A stretch of DNA of 64,000 nucleotides from Batrachochytrium dendrobatidis JAM81 (Eukaryota; Chytridiomycota; Chytridiomycetes; Rhizophydiales): the NCBI RefSeq assembly GCF_000203795.2, contig NW_006281110.1, positions 273,854 through 337,853 of the forward strand. Reading direction: 5' to 3'. The position numbers were made by a program, and so were the translations under genes. Below are positions 21,323 to 34,501 of the stretch, piece after piece (the first letter of the stretch is position 1; every line of letters starts with the position of its first letter). A model generated the notes under the pieces. The model saw nothing but the letters and a program-made list of their open reading frames with translations. It did not search any database and was not told where the DNA came from.

Positions 21323-21784
21323 CATATTCACGAACAATATACACTGAATAGAAACATCAAATTACATAAACATCCAATCTTGAAATATAGTTCCCATCCT
21401 ACTAAACAGTGCCTTTTAACCCCCTTGACAAAGTTGTCTGTTGTACAACTGAATGAATGTTTATAGTTCTAGTCCATTCTTGTTGAATTTACAACTTTCC
21501 TACAAGACATTGGGCGGTTCTATGTATTCTTGAACTAAAATGCAGGTGTATCTGTGTGATTTGAGTTGTATTGACAACATCCAAACCCAATATCCGAGTT
21601 GAATGAATCTGGTAATCGTACAATGTGACGGTCAAGAGAGATCGTTTCAGCTCAATTATAATTTGATTTTGTATAAACGTCTATTAAAACAATATTCAAC
21701 AAACGCAACTATTTAAACATTGTCTATTCCAGACAACCACTGCAAGATAATACAGAAAAGTTTCATTTTACGTGGACATGGCTG
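21323..21784. mobile_element. Intergenic TIR element (copy 6)
   Basis: Left end GCCATATTCACG at 21321-21332 (weaker after that); right end with CTGCAAGATAATACAG and CATTTTACGTGGACAT (21764-21779), then GGCTG. The interior shares a TTGAACTAAAATGCAGG region and CAATATC with copy 1. The right end lies 25 bp downstream of the ABC transporter stop. Confidence 0.65.
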
Positions 21785-21803
21785 TAAAATACATTTAGTA
21801 TCG

Positions 21804-24800
21804 TCAACGACGCTCTCGAACAAAAAGCTGTAGCCATATAAATGCAATCCCAATAAACACCATACACATGATACCCAAAAGCTTGACATCTTCCCAGTAT
21901 CCAAGTGCATCAAGCCCAAACGCCTGTAAAATAACTGATCCAGGAACCTAATGCATCATTCAAAATCATTAAAATCATTTAAATCAACACCATACAGTGT
22001 GGGCGATAAAGGCATTGCTTACATCAATCTTGAGTCCAAACTTTTCCTCCAAAAGCGAAAGCCCATTTACTTCATTGACTACCAGTGCTTCAAACGCATA
22101 GTTAAAAAAGCTAATTCGTTGCATCCACTGAAACGCAGGAGGAATCGATGATTTGTTGAGCAGCAGTCCACCAAATAGCATCTCAAAAAGCATCACAAGA
22201 GTAGCAATTAAACTTGCTACCGCCACATCCTTGAATATAATACTGATCGCCAAACATGCTGCTGCCGCCGTAAGATTGAATAGCACTAGCACGAGGAGAA
22301 AGCGAAGAAGAAGAAACGTGTCTGGACGGAGACCAATCATGTGGTAGCATATCAGACCAAGAATTAAAGGCGGAAGAACTCGAAGCGGTAACATATCAAA
22401 TAATATCTAATACATCCAAGTAGTAAAACATTTAACCCAGTGCATCCACCCAATCATACATTCTTTAAACACTCAACATACCTTGGGAATAAAATAGGTA
22501 ATGGGCGAGTAATATCGATTTGCTCTTTCTCTAACAAATATCAACCTCTCGGCTGCAAAAATCTGCATAGATGACAAACATCCAAATCCAAACACTGCGC
22601 AAATAAAAAACATGACACCGAGACGATTCTGAAACCCAGCAAGCGTGTTGTCAATCTTCCAGAACAAAAAGCCGCAAATAAGTGCAATAACAACACTAAT
22701 GATATAATGGGTACGAAGAAGATCTGGATTGCGATAAAGGTTTTTAAATGATCGACCAGAAAGAATCTTGAACTGGATCCACCAGGATGCACGCTGGCGC
22801 TGTTGGGTTGAACGCATACTTACGTTACTTCTTTGGTTTCGATTAACAAATACACTCTTGAACCATCGCTGAATACTCAAAGCAGTCCAGTTGCTTATAT
22901 CAGGCAACATTGTTAATGAAACGCTGTGGTTAAAAGTACCATTGCGATGTAAATCATGTGGAATTCCATCCGGATAAGCCTGTGCTATAGCTTCCATAAT
23001 ATCTCTTTGAATGCATGCACCCACAGTAGATGTTTTGTATCCTTGAATCAACAAAATCAACTGTTCTCCAATCAAAGGACGAATAACAGGCGCATCAGGA
23101 TTATGGGTGATGCGATGTTGGTCACGACGTGCAGACAGTGCAGATGCTCGATTTGTAGCAGCAGGAGTACTGCGACTTTGTGAATACGGATATGAACTGG
23201 TACCTGAACGTAGCTCAGAGAGTCGAAGTATCCCAGCTGTCCCATCTGTATCCTTACTGGCACCAGTCGCTTCTAAAGCGCTACCAAGTTCTGACGAAAG
23301 TAGACAAGGCGATCCTGCATCCGACCGCGATTTGCGAGAAAACAACAACGTTTCTTGCAATGCTCGAATAGTAGATCGGTGTCGTCCATGGGAATGCGCT
23401 GGGCTGGTTTGAACACTGGTATACATCTGCTCACTATGATCTGGTGAAGTGGGAGAGTCGGGAGGTCGGCTTACTTCTGTTGCAGTATCACTGTCCTCTT
23501 GCTCGTTCTTACCTCCAACATGCATGGTAAGATCGACAAGGTAGTCGGCAATGTTATATCCAAGCGGGCACTCAAATCCAAGATGTACAAAATGATCAAT
23601 CACAGCTTCTTGTGCTGAGCCAGAATATACAACTCGACCTTTGGCAAGAAGTACTAATTGATCAAACAAAGCATAGATGTTGGAGCGCGGTTGATGAATC
23701 GTAAATATCACTGTGCGCTGGTAGTCTCGCGCCAAAGATACCAATGATTCAATCACATTATATGCATTGTATGTATCAAGACCTAATCAAAAGTATGTTA
23801 TAGAAGCAAAAGTCAAAGTATTAGCACCTTTTAAATGGCAACCCTCATCCTAAACATATCATTAAAGCAATCTATAAAGTACCTGACGTAGGTTCGTCTA
23901 GAAACAAAATACTGGGACTTGTCACAAGCTCGCATGCAATAGAAACTCGTCGCTTCTCACCACCAGATAATCCACGCTTTCCTGCACTTCCAATACGACG
24001 ATTTGCAATAGCCAAAATATCCAACTCAAGCATCGTTTCTTCAACCCGTTTGATTTTAGCATCATATGTCATGGATTCGGGAAGTCGTAATAGAGCAGAG
24101 TATAAAATAGACTCATATACGGTCAGGGTATCCATGAGAGTATCTTCTTGATCCACATATCCAATGATTGACTTGTAGTCATCATTATCCATAAATCGTC
24201 CATTGATCAAAATTTCGCCTGATACCATGCCACTCTTGTTTTTACGTGCAAGAATATCTAAAAGCGTGGTTTTTCCTGCACCAGATCCACCCATGATAGC
24301 CATGACTTGACCTGGACGTACCACACCCTGAACTTCTTCCAATACAACCATTTTTTGCTTGCATTGACGACTACCAGTGTTGATGGATGAATTGAGACTA
24401 TTGGAGAAAAAATCAGCACTGTTGCTAGGGCTTAGATGCAAGGGATCGGTATCAGTTTCATCGGACCAGTCGGTGATTACAAGATCTGGCTGATTAGTCC
24501 GGGTTTCTTGTGGATGAGGAGATGAATTAGGAGAGCCAGTTGAAGTACGTGCTGTTTGAAGTTGTTGATATCGTTGTAAAAGAGGTTGTGCTGATCTGCC
24601 TTGTACTTCGTTCAAATCAAAGGCAGTGCAAACTGGGACCAATCGATTGGTATCAATGGCATAGCTTAGATTACGAAATTGAATCGTACATGGAACATGA
24701 TCAGACATCATTTCTTCGCATGGAGCTTCAGATTGGGGGTCATCAGATACAATATGGAGATATCCAGCATGAGAGGCATCAGCTTTTCGCTGAAGCCAAA

Positions 24801-26564
24801 CAAGGCTGCCGACGACGACTACAACAAGACCAAACCCACTCACAGACATAAGCGCAATCAGCATAGGAGAAAAGTTTGAGTTAAATTCAGGTCGAGTGTA
24901 TCCAGGAATCTGAGTATAGTGCATGCATTCTCCAGCCTTGGGGCACTCCAGCTTAATATAGGGATCGCCAAAAAACTGAGAAATGACCTCATTCATATGT
25001 GGTTCTGTAACATCAACATGCCATTGTAGACGAGTTAAATTAAGCGTGTTCCTCACTTGTAGTCATATGTTGACGTATAGCAAGCATGTTTTGATTATAA
25101 AAAGTCATCGCACTTACCACTAAATCTACAAGTTCGATGCACGTTGGTATCAGTAATACTTTCTTCACAAGTAAATGTGCCTGGACCATTAGGACCTTCT
25201 TGAGCATCATTAAACCATTCCGTAAAATCCAAGCCGTTGGACTCACAAAGAAGCCTTTCAGGAAAACACCTGCACTGCATGTGCGGACACTCGAATGTAG
25301 TTATATTTAAGGTGGGAGTGTGCTCTGTGGTTTTGTATATGAGTGAATGCAGTATCAGCTAGTTAATAGTGCAATTTTTAAAATTCATTGCGATGTTTGT
25401 CAAAAACCTTGCGGGTTCAAACTATTGAACAAACCTTGAGTAAAGGAACACTCTTGCATTTTGCAATAAAAGCTTTCTACTTCTGCAGCCCAAAACTGAA
25501 ATTCACAAACAGACGATTCCTTGTCACAATTTAGAGTAAGTTGCGGTTTTTTGCCTTTAAGTGTGTCTACAATGGCTTTATCTACCAATCATTACATTTC
25601 AAACGTTAAACACTATCTCGGTCCAGGCAAGTTTTCGACAAATTAATTATAATTGCTAAAATCCAAAATGGTCAATCTTACTGGTAACATCACACAAAAC
25701 ATGATTGTTTTTCACAGGATGCATGCTGTTGTAGCAAGTTCCGTTTTGTCCACCAGGAACCAAACTATCACAAGCTCGATCGGTTTCACAAACTATTCAA
25801 CACAATGCAATGTTAGACTGACAGCATGTTTGATCAATCACACTACATTAAATCAGTATATCCAACATAGTAAACTTACCATTGCAATGAACACCCGTCC
25901 ATCCTGGAAGGCAATCGCATTTGGCTTGATCGGGTAAACGTGCATGCCGAGTTGGTGTAGCAAGACCTCCACATACTAATGATATGTACAAGTATAATTG
26001 TCAATACAAGGCATTAAATGGCACGACATTCAACTCTAGTCATGCAATGATCTAGTCATGATATCTAGTTTCCAGACAATATAAAAATGACTTGGTAGAT
26101 AATTGAATGTGTACTCACAGGGCTGAGAGCAATTATTCAAGCCGAATCCAATAGGACAATCACAACGACCGGAAATATCGGAGCAATTTCCAAAGTTGAT
26201 GCAGGGATATATTGCTAAATGACAGTCAAAGCAAGGTGGACATTGGTCTGCAGCATTTCTGTTCAAACTGAACACATTATGAGCTGAAGTGGACAATTGC
26301 TGTTGACCATTGCATTCGCATTGCATTCGCATTGAAAAAGTCGAGCCAATGTTATCAATAAGCTAGTCAGTACTTGACATTGGTTTAAAAACATTAGTGC
26401 TAGAACAATACCTGTCCTAGATAGCTGTTTGGCTGATGTTGAGATGGCTGATTATTGAATACTGATGAATGAATTGGCTCATGTAGAACTTCAGATGCAA
26501 ATACAGCAGAATTAGCAATATGAACCACTAGTGCAGCACGCCATGATATTCCTGTAATAAGCAT
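21804..26564 (-). CDS. ABCG (White/ADP1-type) half-transporter with EGF-like ectodomain
   Basis: About ten exons, roughly 1,250 residues. Exon 1 (MLITGISWRAALVVHIANSA) is a signal peptide. A Cys-rich extracellular region follows, with EGF-like modules such as YPCINFGNCSDISGRCDCP, CDCLPGWTGVHCN, then ECPHMQCRCFPERLLC. A membrane span (LIALMSVSGFGLVVVVVGSL) leads to the cytosolic ABC domain: Walker A GGSGAGKTTLLDILARK, signature LSGGEKRRVSIACEL, Walker B SILFLDEPTSG, and a switch region TVIFTIHQPRSNIYALFDQL. A long Ser-rich linker follows, then the six-helix ABCG domain (FKILSGRSFKNLYRNPDLLR, ALICGFLFWKIDN) ending LQLFVRERR. All NBD motifs are intact. This order matches yeast Adp1; the substrate is unknown. 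Exon limits in the EGF part are approximate. Confidence 0.85.
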
Positions 26565-26720
26565 GGCCAGTATTATAAACTAAAAGATTGTAGATTGCTG
26601 CACAGATGAAATCTAAACTTGAAGGTTTGAAAAGGTTGTCGATTAAATATTCAATTTATATTTATTTATATCTGGCACGACAGACGTTTAGAACAATTCA
26701 CACTCGGCAAGATAAAGCTT

Positions 26721-29700
26721 TTATCGGTTTTGTTTGGAAATATTCACTAATTCTTGTCGTAAACATTGCACTTCATCCAACAATGTTTGTATCTGCTTTT
26801 CATACGCTCGATGGATCGCTTCTTCGTTCCGACTTCTGTATTTTTCTAGCTCACTGCGCTCTTCGGATCTCGCATCGTAGCTTTTAATAACATTAGCTAC
26901 TTGCTTCTGAAACTGTTTCTTGAGTTTCTCTTCTTCTGCAACATACTTTTGTTGGGCAGTCTTGTGGTTAGCGCGCAGTTTATTCATTGCTTGCTCCAGC
27001 CGTACGGCACGCTTCGCTTCTTGAATTTCACGGTCATGCGATTTTTCCAATGCTTGCTCAACCTGTCTGCATGCCGACCTCTTTGCTGCGTAAGCTAAGC
27101 TAATCTTGGAATGTTCATCACGTAACTGCTCTAGTGCCTCTTCGTATTCTTTAATCAAATGTCGAGCTGCACTTTCGTTTACTAATCGTTTGGACTGTTC
27201 CTCTCTCAATTGTTGCTCAATCATCCTAACCTGCAGTGATGTTGGCTCGTTTTGATTATCCAAGCAAAGAGGAGAGCAGTTTTCTTTACGATCGAATTCA
27301 ACAGATGGTACTGCAAATAGCTTGGTGGCAGGACTACCATGCATGGTGAATGCTAATTTCGACATTGCATTGCTTTTGGCATTTTCAAGCTCGATTTCCA
27401 ACTCCATTATCTTGCTTGTCAGTCTTGAATTGCATTGTGCAAGTTTTAAAGACTCTTTTTGATAACGATCTCGTTCCAACGTGACATGCTCCATCTGTGA
27501 CTGCATATTTATTTCAATGCTACTATTTTGAGTTTGCTTGCTGTTGGGAAACGCTACTTTTTGATCCAACTGAGGCATCAAAACCTCCTTTGTTTGAAGT
27601 TGTTGTTTTAGTCCTGATAATTGTTTTTGTAGTGAAGCCATTTCAAGCGATTGCAGTTGTAACTCCTTTTCCAGTCTACAGTAGCCTTCTTTAAGTTTAT
27701 CTGTTGCACTTGAGCGCACATTTCTTGTATCCTCCAATTGATTGATAGCACCCTGCATATCATTGTGATGTTTTTTCCCAAGTAAACTCGTAGATTCTGT
27801 TTGCTTATCCAGCTCCATTTCAGTCCATTTCAATCCCTCCTGTATGGTATATGCTTTTGAATTGCAAACAAGTCCTGCGGCTTCTACCAATATTTCTGTA
27901 TTAATACATTTGGCTTGATTGAACCGCTGGGCAGAATCAAATGCCGTTTGATCAGGATAATCTTGAGATTGTTTGCTTATTTGTCTTTTGGATTCAGATT
28001 CTTGGGGAAGTTGACCAGGCTTTTGAATTTGGACATTTAAAGCTTCATTACAGTCATTATTGAACCTCAATTGAGCTACCTCGAGCTCTTTAATGCGAGA
28101 TTTTAATTCAACTATTTTTGCATCCGCGTCTCGATACAATTTCCGATACTCTTGAACATCGGAATTCTCTTTACACAGTGTATCAATCCTACTTTCTAGT
28201 TTTTGAATGGTAGTCTTATTGGTGCTAATGATGGTTGTGAGTGACTCGATATCGTGATTTAACTCGTCGATATGTTTCGCGGCAGCACTGTTGTCGTTGT
28301 CCAATATCAGTATCCTTTGTTCAGATTTCTTATTGAGATCTTGAAGATTTAAAACTGTTTTCTTTTGTAATGCAATTGTGGTTTCATACTCGGAAACTGC
28401 TGTTTGAAGTTTCAACATTTCTGTCTTTTGTTGCTCCAATTCACAGCTTGTTTCAAAGGTGGAATCATGAACATCATCGACGTAAGGCTTGGAAAGCTTA
28501 CTAGGAGATTTAGGTCTTGTTGATGACAAAAAGCTTGAGTCTATATTAGTATCAGGTCTTGAAGTACTGGGTGATGGCTCAAGAGTCATACTAGTGACGG
28601 GTTTCACTAATATAGCATTTTGTTTTTTGAGAGCTTCAATCTTGCGTTCTAAATCTACCACTATTTTATCTCGCTGATCTTGTTGTTTAGTCATGGAATC
28701 ATGAATCAATTCACGAACACTTTCGCTTTGTAGCTGGACCAAGTGAAACAAACTTTGCTGATATCTGTCAATGCTGCAAAATACTTGAATTGATCCAGCA
28801 AAAGTTTCTCTTTGGGTTCCGAGCAGCTTACGCAGTGGATCAAGCAGTTGTGGCTCGGTGCGTAGTTCAGATTTGGCAGTTTCAGCAAGTAAAATTGAAA
28901 GCGATGACATGTTTGCGTTGCAATCTGAAACAAGATCACCAATTTGATTAGTTATGTCCATCATGCCTTTTCCAATAACAGTTCTGCCACAATTAATAGT
29001 TGTGTTGATATTATCCAGTGAAGTATCATTCTTATTGAGTAGAATGTTTTTAGGCAAATGTCGTTGGTTTAAATTGGTAGTCCATGTTGACATGACTTCT
29101 GACATTGCAAATGTGATTGATTCTAGCATATCAATAGTGCCTATGGTGATTTCTTGGATAGACCGCGCTCTAACCTCTGTTGATTCAACCAATGCCTTGC
29201 TTGTGATGAGCTGTTGATTCAGTGTAGTGTGTTCAATTTTAAGCTGATCTGAAATTTGAGTCTGTGATCCCAACTGCTGCTCCTTGTCTCTTAGCTGAGC
29301 TTGCAGTCCATCAATCACATTTTGGGATGTCTCGGCATCGCGTTTCAATGATTCTAATTGTGTTTTTATCAAATTCAATGCAGCATCTTTTTTGACACAG
29401 TCCAGGGTAGCAGTTGATTGCAAGGTTGTTAATTGTTTTTTGAGACTTGTTATTTGCGATTGCTTATCTACAAGTTCTGATCTGTCAGTTTCCCATTCTG
29501 CGCGACAAGACTCGAGTGCTTTGATTTTGCGTTGATACTCATGGGCACTGGATATATGCTGCAAAAGTTTTTGCTGAATCTGCTCAAGCTGTATAGTACT
29601 GCTATTTTCTTGTTTGGAATGCGCTATATTCATGGCTGCAATTGTATTTACCGATGAATTCAGCTTTTGTTCCAAACTGGAAATCTGCGATTGAAGTGTT

Positions 29701-32700
29701 AAAACTTCTGCTTGGTGTGCTGCTGCTTCATTCTCAATCTGTGCTTGAAATTTGTCAATTGTATTGTTGAGTTGATCACAAAGTGCCAGTTCTTTGAATT
29801 TTTGACCAGTTTTGATTGACGAAGCTTGTTCCGAGGATTCAATTTCTTGATGTATTGTTGCCTCTGTTTCCATTTCACTTTGTTGACGTGTTTTTACAGC
29901 CTTTTCTTTAAAAAGTTCCAACTCTTGATTGTGATGCTCTTGTTCAAGGATTTTTATGTGCCGTTTAAGAATACGTATTTCAGATTCGGAGCTATCAGAA
30001 AGAATTTGAAAGGATTCTTGCGCAGACATCTTTTGGGTTTCTGCAACCTTCAGCTCGGATTCTAAGCGAGCCATCTTTTCTTCGAGTATACACACCTTTT
30101 CTGATACAAAGTCATGCTTTTCCTGGAAAGCGGCTTTTGTAGACTTGTGTAGTTCCATAATATGGGTATGTAGCTTTGTCAAGACAAATAGGATTTCATC
30201 AATCTGAACAAGTCGGTTCATGTTGAAATCGCTGATTGAGTTATTGAGAGTGTCGTCAAAATGTCTTAGATTTTTAACGTCTTTGAGTCTTGCATCATCA
30301 ACTAGATGGTTTTCAAGGAATGTAAAGGAATCCTCGAGTATGCGTTTTAAAGTTTCTTCAATGTGCCGTGTTTGTCTACCGATTGTTTGTTGGTATTTAT
30401 GTAAAGAATCCGGCTCAAAGACGTTGTTTTTTGACACTCTCGTTGACAGTGTATCACGCTCCTTTTGCGACTCTAATGGTTCATTTTTAATGGTTCTCTG
30501 GCTTGTTTCCTTTGCATAGATGCCGAACGGGGTGGAAGCAGTACTGAGTATTGAAGTGGTGCTAAATGCACGAGTTTTTCCTTGTGCTGCATTTAAAGAT
30601 TTGGTTGGTGTAGCAGTAAAACTCTTTTCGTTGAAGTTCAAAACAGATTGTAGTTCTTGTTCCTTAAAAATATGGTCAGAAAACTGTTTCTGTTTATCTG
30701 AAAACAAATCGTGTGTTTCTTTTAGCTGCTTATTCTTTTCAGCAAGATCGTTTTCCAAAGACTCTATTGTTTGTTTGGACGATCCAAGAGCAGCTAACAA
30801 GGTTTCCACTTGCTTTTCCATTTCCGTGTACTTGGTAGCATCTTGAACTCGATTGATTTCACATAAATCATACTTTTCCAGTGCTTTTTTGAGCTGTGAA
30901 ATCTCTGTTGAACACTCAACCGTGTGCTTGTTATGCTTTTCAACCATGCTCTTGTAATTATTTTCTTGGATAATCAACTCGTCATCCAATGCAAGCATAT
31001 TTTGCTCGCAAGATTCAATATCTTGCTTGTATCTTTGACACTGAGCGTTGGCTTCATCCAACTGCATTTGAAGTTTTTCAAATTCAACTGTACTGATGGA
31101 TGAAGTCGAATTGGCTTTGATTTCAATATCGGATACACTTGTTTCCATTCTTGGCTCATTTGTTTCAAATTCGGCCAATCTTTTTTCCAATTCTGCCATG
31201 CAACTCAAAAGAGAATGCTGTTCTTTCATCTGGACATTTCGCAACTGTTGTTCTTCTTCAATTTGCCGGCTAAGTAATTTGACCTCGTTTTCGTAATACT
31301 TGATTACATCAGGATTGATGGCAAGCTTTGCAAATTCGGAGTTGAGTTTTGGATCGCTTTTGTCGTGTGACTCGATAATAGTAAGACCATCAATGCTTGT
31401 CACAGGTTTAAGCTGTTGGAGCAAAATTTGAATATGACTTTCACGTTTGGCAATAATATCCACATTGTGATTGTTGGTTTGTTCAAGAATAGCTTCGCGT
31501 TCTTTTGAGCGAGATAATTCCCAGCGCACTTGATCAAGCTCCTGGCCTTGCTCATGAATGTTCTGCTTGAGCTGCTCAATACTTTTTGTCTGATCAGAAT
31601 CAGTACAGCTATTTATGCAGGCCTGATTGTTGCTGAGTTCAATAAGCGGAGAATATGTGGAAATTGTTTTTTGTTGATCAGACCCTGCATGCTGTTCAAC
31701 CTGCAATTCTTTGGCATGTGTAACAAGCTCCTCAAATTGATTGATCAACTCTATCTTGTCCAAGTTTTCACCAAATTCCAATCGTAACAATTTCAACTGT
31801 TGCGATATCGCTGCTGTATCGATCAATCGATATGTGGCTGTATCGTGCTTCATCACATTTTCTGCTTCACAAGTGTCTAGAGGTTTCAATACGTCTTTTT
31901 CTTGAGCCAAGACCGAGATGCGTGTGTTGTTTGACTTTTCAAAATCGGGCAACATGGTATCGGTGTCTATATTGCTAGATGCTAATCCTTTGGTATCAAC
32001 CAATGGATCAATAATAAATGTATTAGTTGAACCTGCTACGCTTGATGCGCGGTTTTTTGTTTTGATCGTATCGTTGGATTGCTGCTGATTTAATTCACTA
32101 GTGGTGGTGCTGGATGCGTTGAGAGACAAGACTGAATATCAACATTGAGTTAGTTATTCAAATCAAACCATACTACATTGGGTTTGATATATCCCTTGTT
32201 TACCTTGGCGTTTAGGCGATTGCGCAGGAAGCGCAACACGGTTTAATGGAAAATAAGATACTGCATTGTCAGATTTGCAAAATGGTGATTCTTTTGTAGA
32301 TTTGTTTTTGTAATCAACTAGTTTTGAGTCGTTGTTTTCTGAAATGAATGATGGTTGTATTGCGATGGGTAAATTTTCGTCATCTAATTGACTTTTTTTA
32401 AAAGCAGGACTGTTTGACTTTGAAGGCAAATCAATAATATCATCATCAAATTCAATATCTATTGGTTCTGAAGAGTTAGAGGAACCAAATGACATGGATA
32501 AACTAGGTATATCGATCGAGGCGCAGGGTTTCAAAGAATCCGCAACATGCTTTAAACTTGGTTCACTATTTGCATCTTGTTTGCTTGCTGCACTTTGAAG
32601 GTCATCAGATATCATAGAAGACTCGGATTTGGTTTCAAGCTGTACCTTTCTTGTTATTATTCCCTGTACTTTATGGGATACTCTGGGCAAGTCAATGTCA

Positions 32701-34246
32701 TACACACTATCATTAAGATCTTCAAGTACCACAGGAAGATCGCTGAGTCTGATGGATATAGAACTTGTGGTAGATTCCGTCTGTGTTGAGAAAATTCGGT
32801 TAGCATTTTTTGAAGCATTTGGGATACGGATTTATCCTTGAGCACACTTGCAGAACTGTAAGTGAACCCACCTTTGTGTTTGTATTGGAAACCGTCATAG
32901 ATGGTTTAAACGTTTTTTGTGCTCTTTGAGCAACTTGAAGAAGCTGCCGATCGACTTGGTCATGAAGTAGTTTTGCAATATCTTCATTTGGAGGCTTTGC
33001 ATAATCTGCTGGTGCTTGACCTTTGTTGTCAAGAGCTGTTGGATCGGCTCCATTTTCTAGTAGCAACATCACAATATGTTTCATTCCAAACATTGCAGCC
33101 AGATGAAGTGGTGTACTAAATTAGTTTAAAATACGCAGCACAATTTAGTACACAACACGATGGTTTGCAGATCCACAATGATGCACTGCCCTACATTTTG
33201 ATTGTATTTGAGATTGTTGGCGAGTGACCCTTTTGAAGCAGTTCTTGTGCAATATCATGACGTTGAAATCTAATTGCATGGTGTAGTAAAGAATCTCCAG
33301 ACTAAAAACTGATTGGTACTCATATTAAATTACTCGATCAAAAAATAGCCAACACACATACTCTGTCAATAAAATCCATGTCGGCGCCACTTGCAAGCAG
33401 TATTTGTAAACAAGAGATACTGTTGGAAGCAACCGAGTAATGCAGCGCAGTGCATCCCAACAAATCACGATGATCGATATTTCCTCCAGCCTCCAGAATA
33501 TCCTTGATTATATTTGCATGACCATGAGAAGCAGCAAGGATTAGTGGTGTGCGTCCTTTTTTGTCTGTGGCATTTGAATCAGCGCGAACCCCCATTGGAT
33601 TTTTAAGCCCAAGAAGAAGAAGAACCGCATGGACCACACCGAGCTCAGCAGCCAGCAATAGAGCATCGTTCCTATCCGCAACAGGCTTTTTTGGCATTTT
33701 TTCTGCAACAGTTTTTATATCACCATGAAACACTGCTTTTTGGAGTGATGTAAACTTATTCAAATCGATCTCGCTATGTTTCAACAGCACTTCAACGGGC
33801 ATTGTTGCAAAATCGCGAGCAGTGTTTGAGGAGCTGAATAGATCTGGTGAAGATGAGTACAATGGAGCATTGAGTTTACCAGACTCCATACCTATACCAA
33901 CTGGTTTCTGCACAGGTTCAGCTATATTAGAGTTTGAAGATGAAGATCCGGATAGCTCTTGATGAGATTTTCTAACGGCTTTATTTATATTGAATAATGA
34001 GCGACGAGTAGGAGATGCTTGTGTACTTGGCGTGCCATTGGATTTTGTTGTCACTGGTGTAGGTTCAGCAGTTGAACCTTTTGTACGTGGTGTTGTGCTA
34101 TTTTGTTTTTGAGCTGAAAGTAGTGATGTTTGCTGAGGTGACTGAGTATCTGAAGGGATTGGCGATGTGGGTTGTGACACCATTGGCCCTATGGTATCTA
34201 AAGAGCCTGAAATTTGGCGCTTGCTTCTACTCCATACTGACTGCAT
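26721..34246 (-). CDS. Very large ankyrin-repeat plus coiled-coil protein
   Basis: Exons at about 33,358-34,246, 33,190-33,302, 32,872-33,118, 32,203-32,781 and the giant exon 26,721-32,127 give roughly 2,400 residues. The N-terminus is Ser/Pro-rich (MQSVWSRSKRQISGSLDTIG). Ankyrin repeats follow (FTSLQKAVFHGDIKTVAEK, KKGRTPLILAASHGHANII, LLGCTALHYSVASNSISCLQ, GDSLLHHAIRFQRHDIAQEL, TPLHLAAMFGMKHIVMLLLE). An acidic linker (EPIDIEFDDDIIDLP) then opens into about 1,700 residues of near-continuous heptad coiled coil ending LVNISKQNR. The order resembles animal UACA/RAI14/ANKRD24, but orthology is unproven. It is probably a scaffold at cytoskeleton or centrosome/basal body. One ankyrin junction (near 33,120-33,190) did not resolve cleanly by eye. 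Confidence 0.78.
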
Positions 34247-34501
34247 AATAGCCTTTACCTACTTCTTTTAGTATCCTTTGCGTTTTGTATAAACGATTTA
34301 AATTATGGGTGAAAAGGTAGTTGAATGACTGGCTGACTCGAGACAGTTTCATCTAGTGGACGATGCTATCTGGCTTGCGACGCGTTTAGATTAAAGTTGG
34401 CAAACACGTGGCTGGTGATTTCAACAACAAGAAATAAACTCTGCACCTTATATCATCAGTAGCAAATATAACCTCGACAAAACAGCATCTAAAAGAATAA
34501 A
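34247..34501. promoter_or_regulatory. Divergent promoter region, ankyrin protein / LRR protein
   Basis: 255 bp between start codons, no ORF. Contains CACGTG near 34,408 (AAACACGTGGCTGG). Nothing else can be assigned. Confidence 0.35.
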
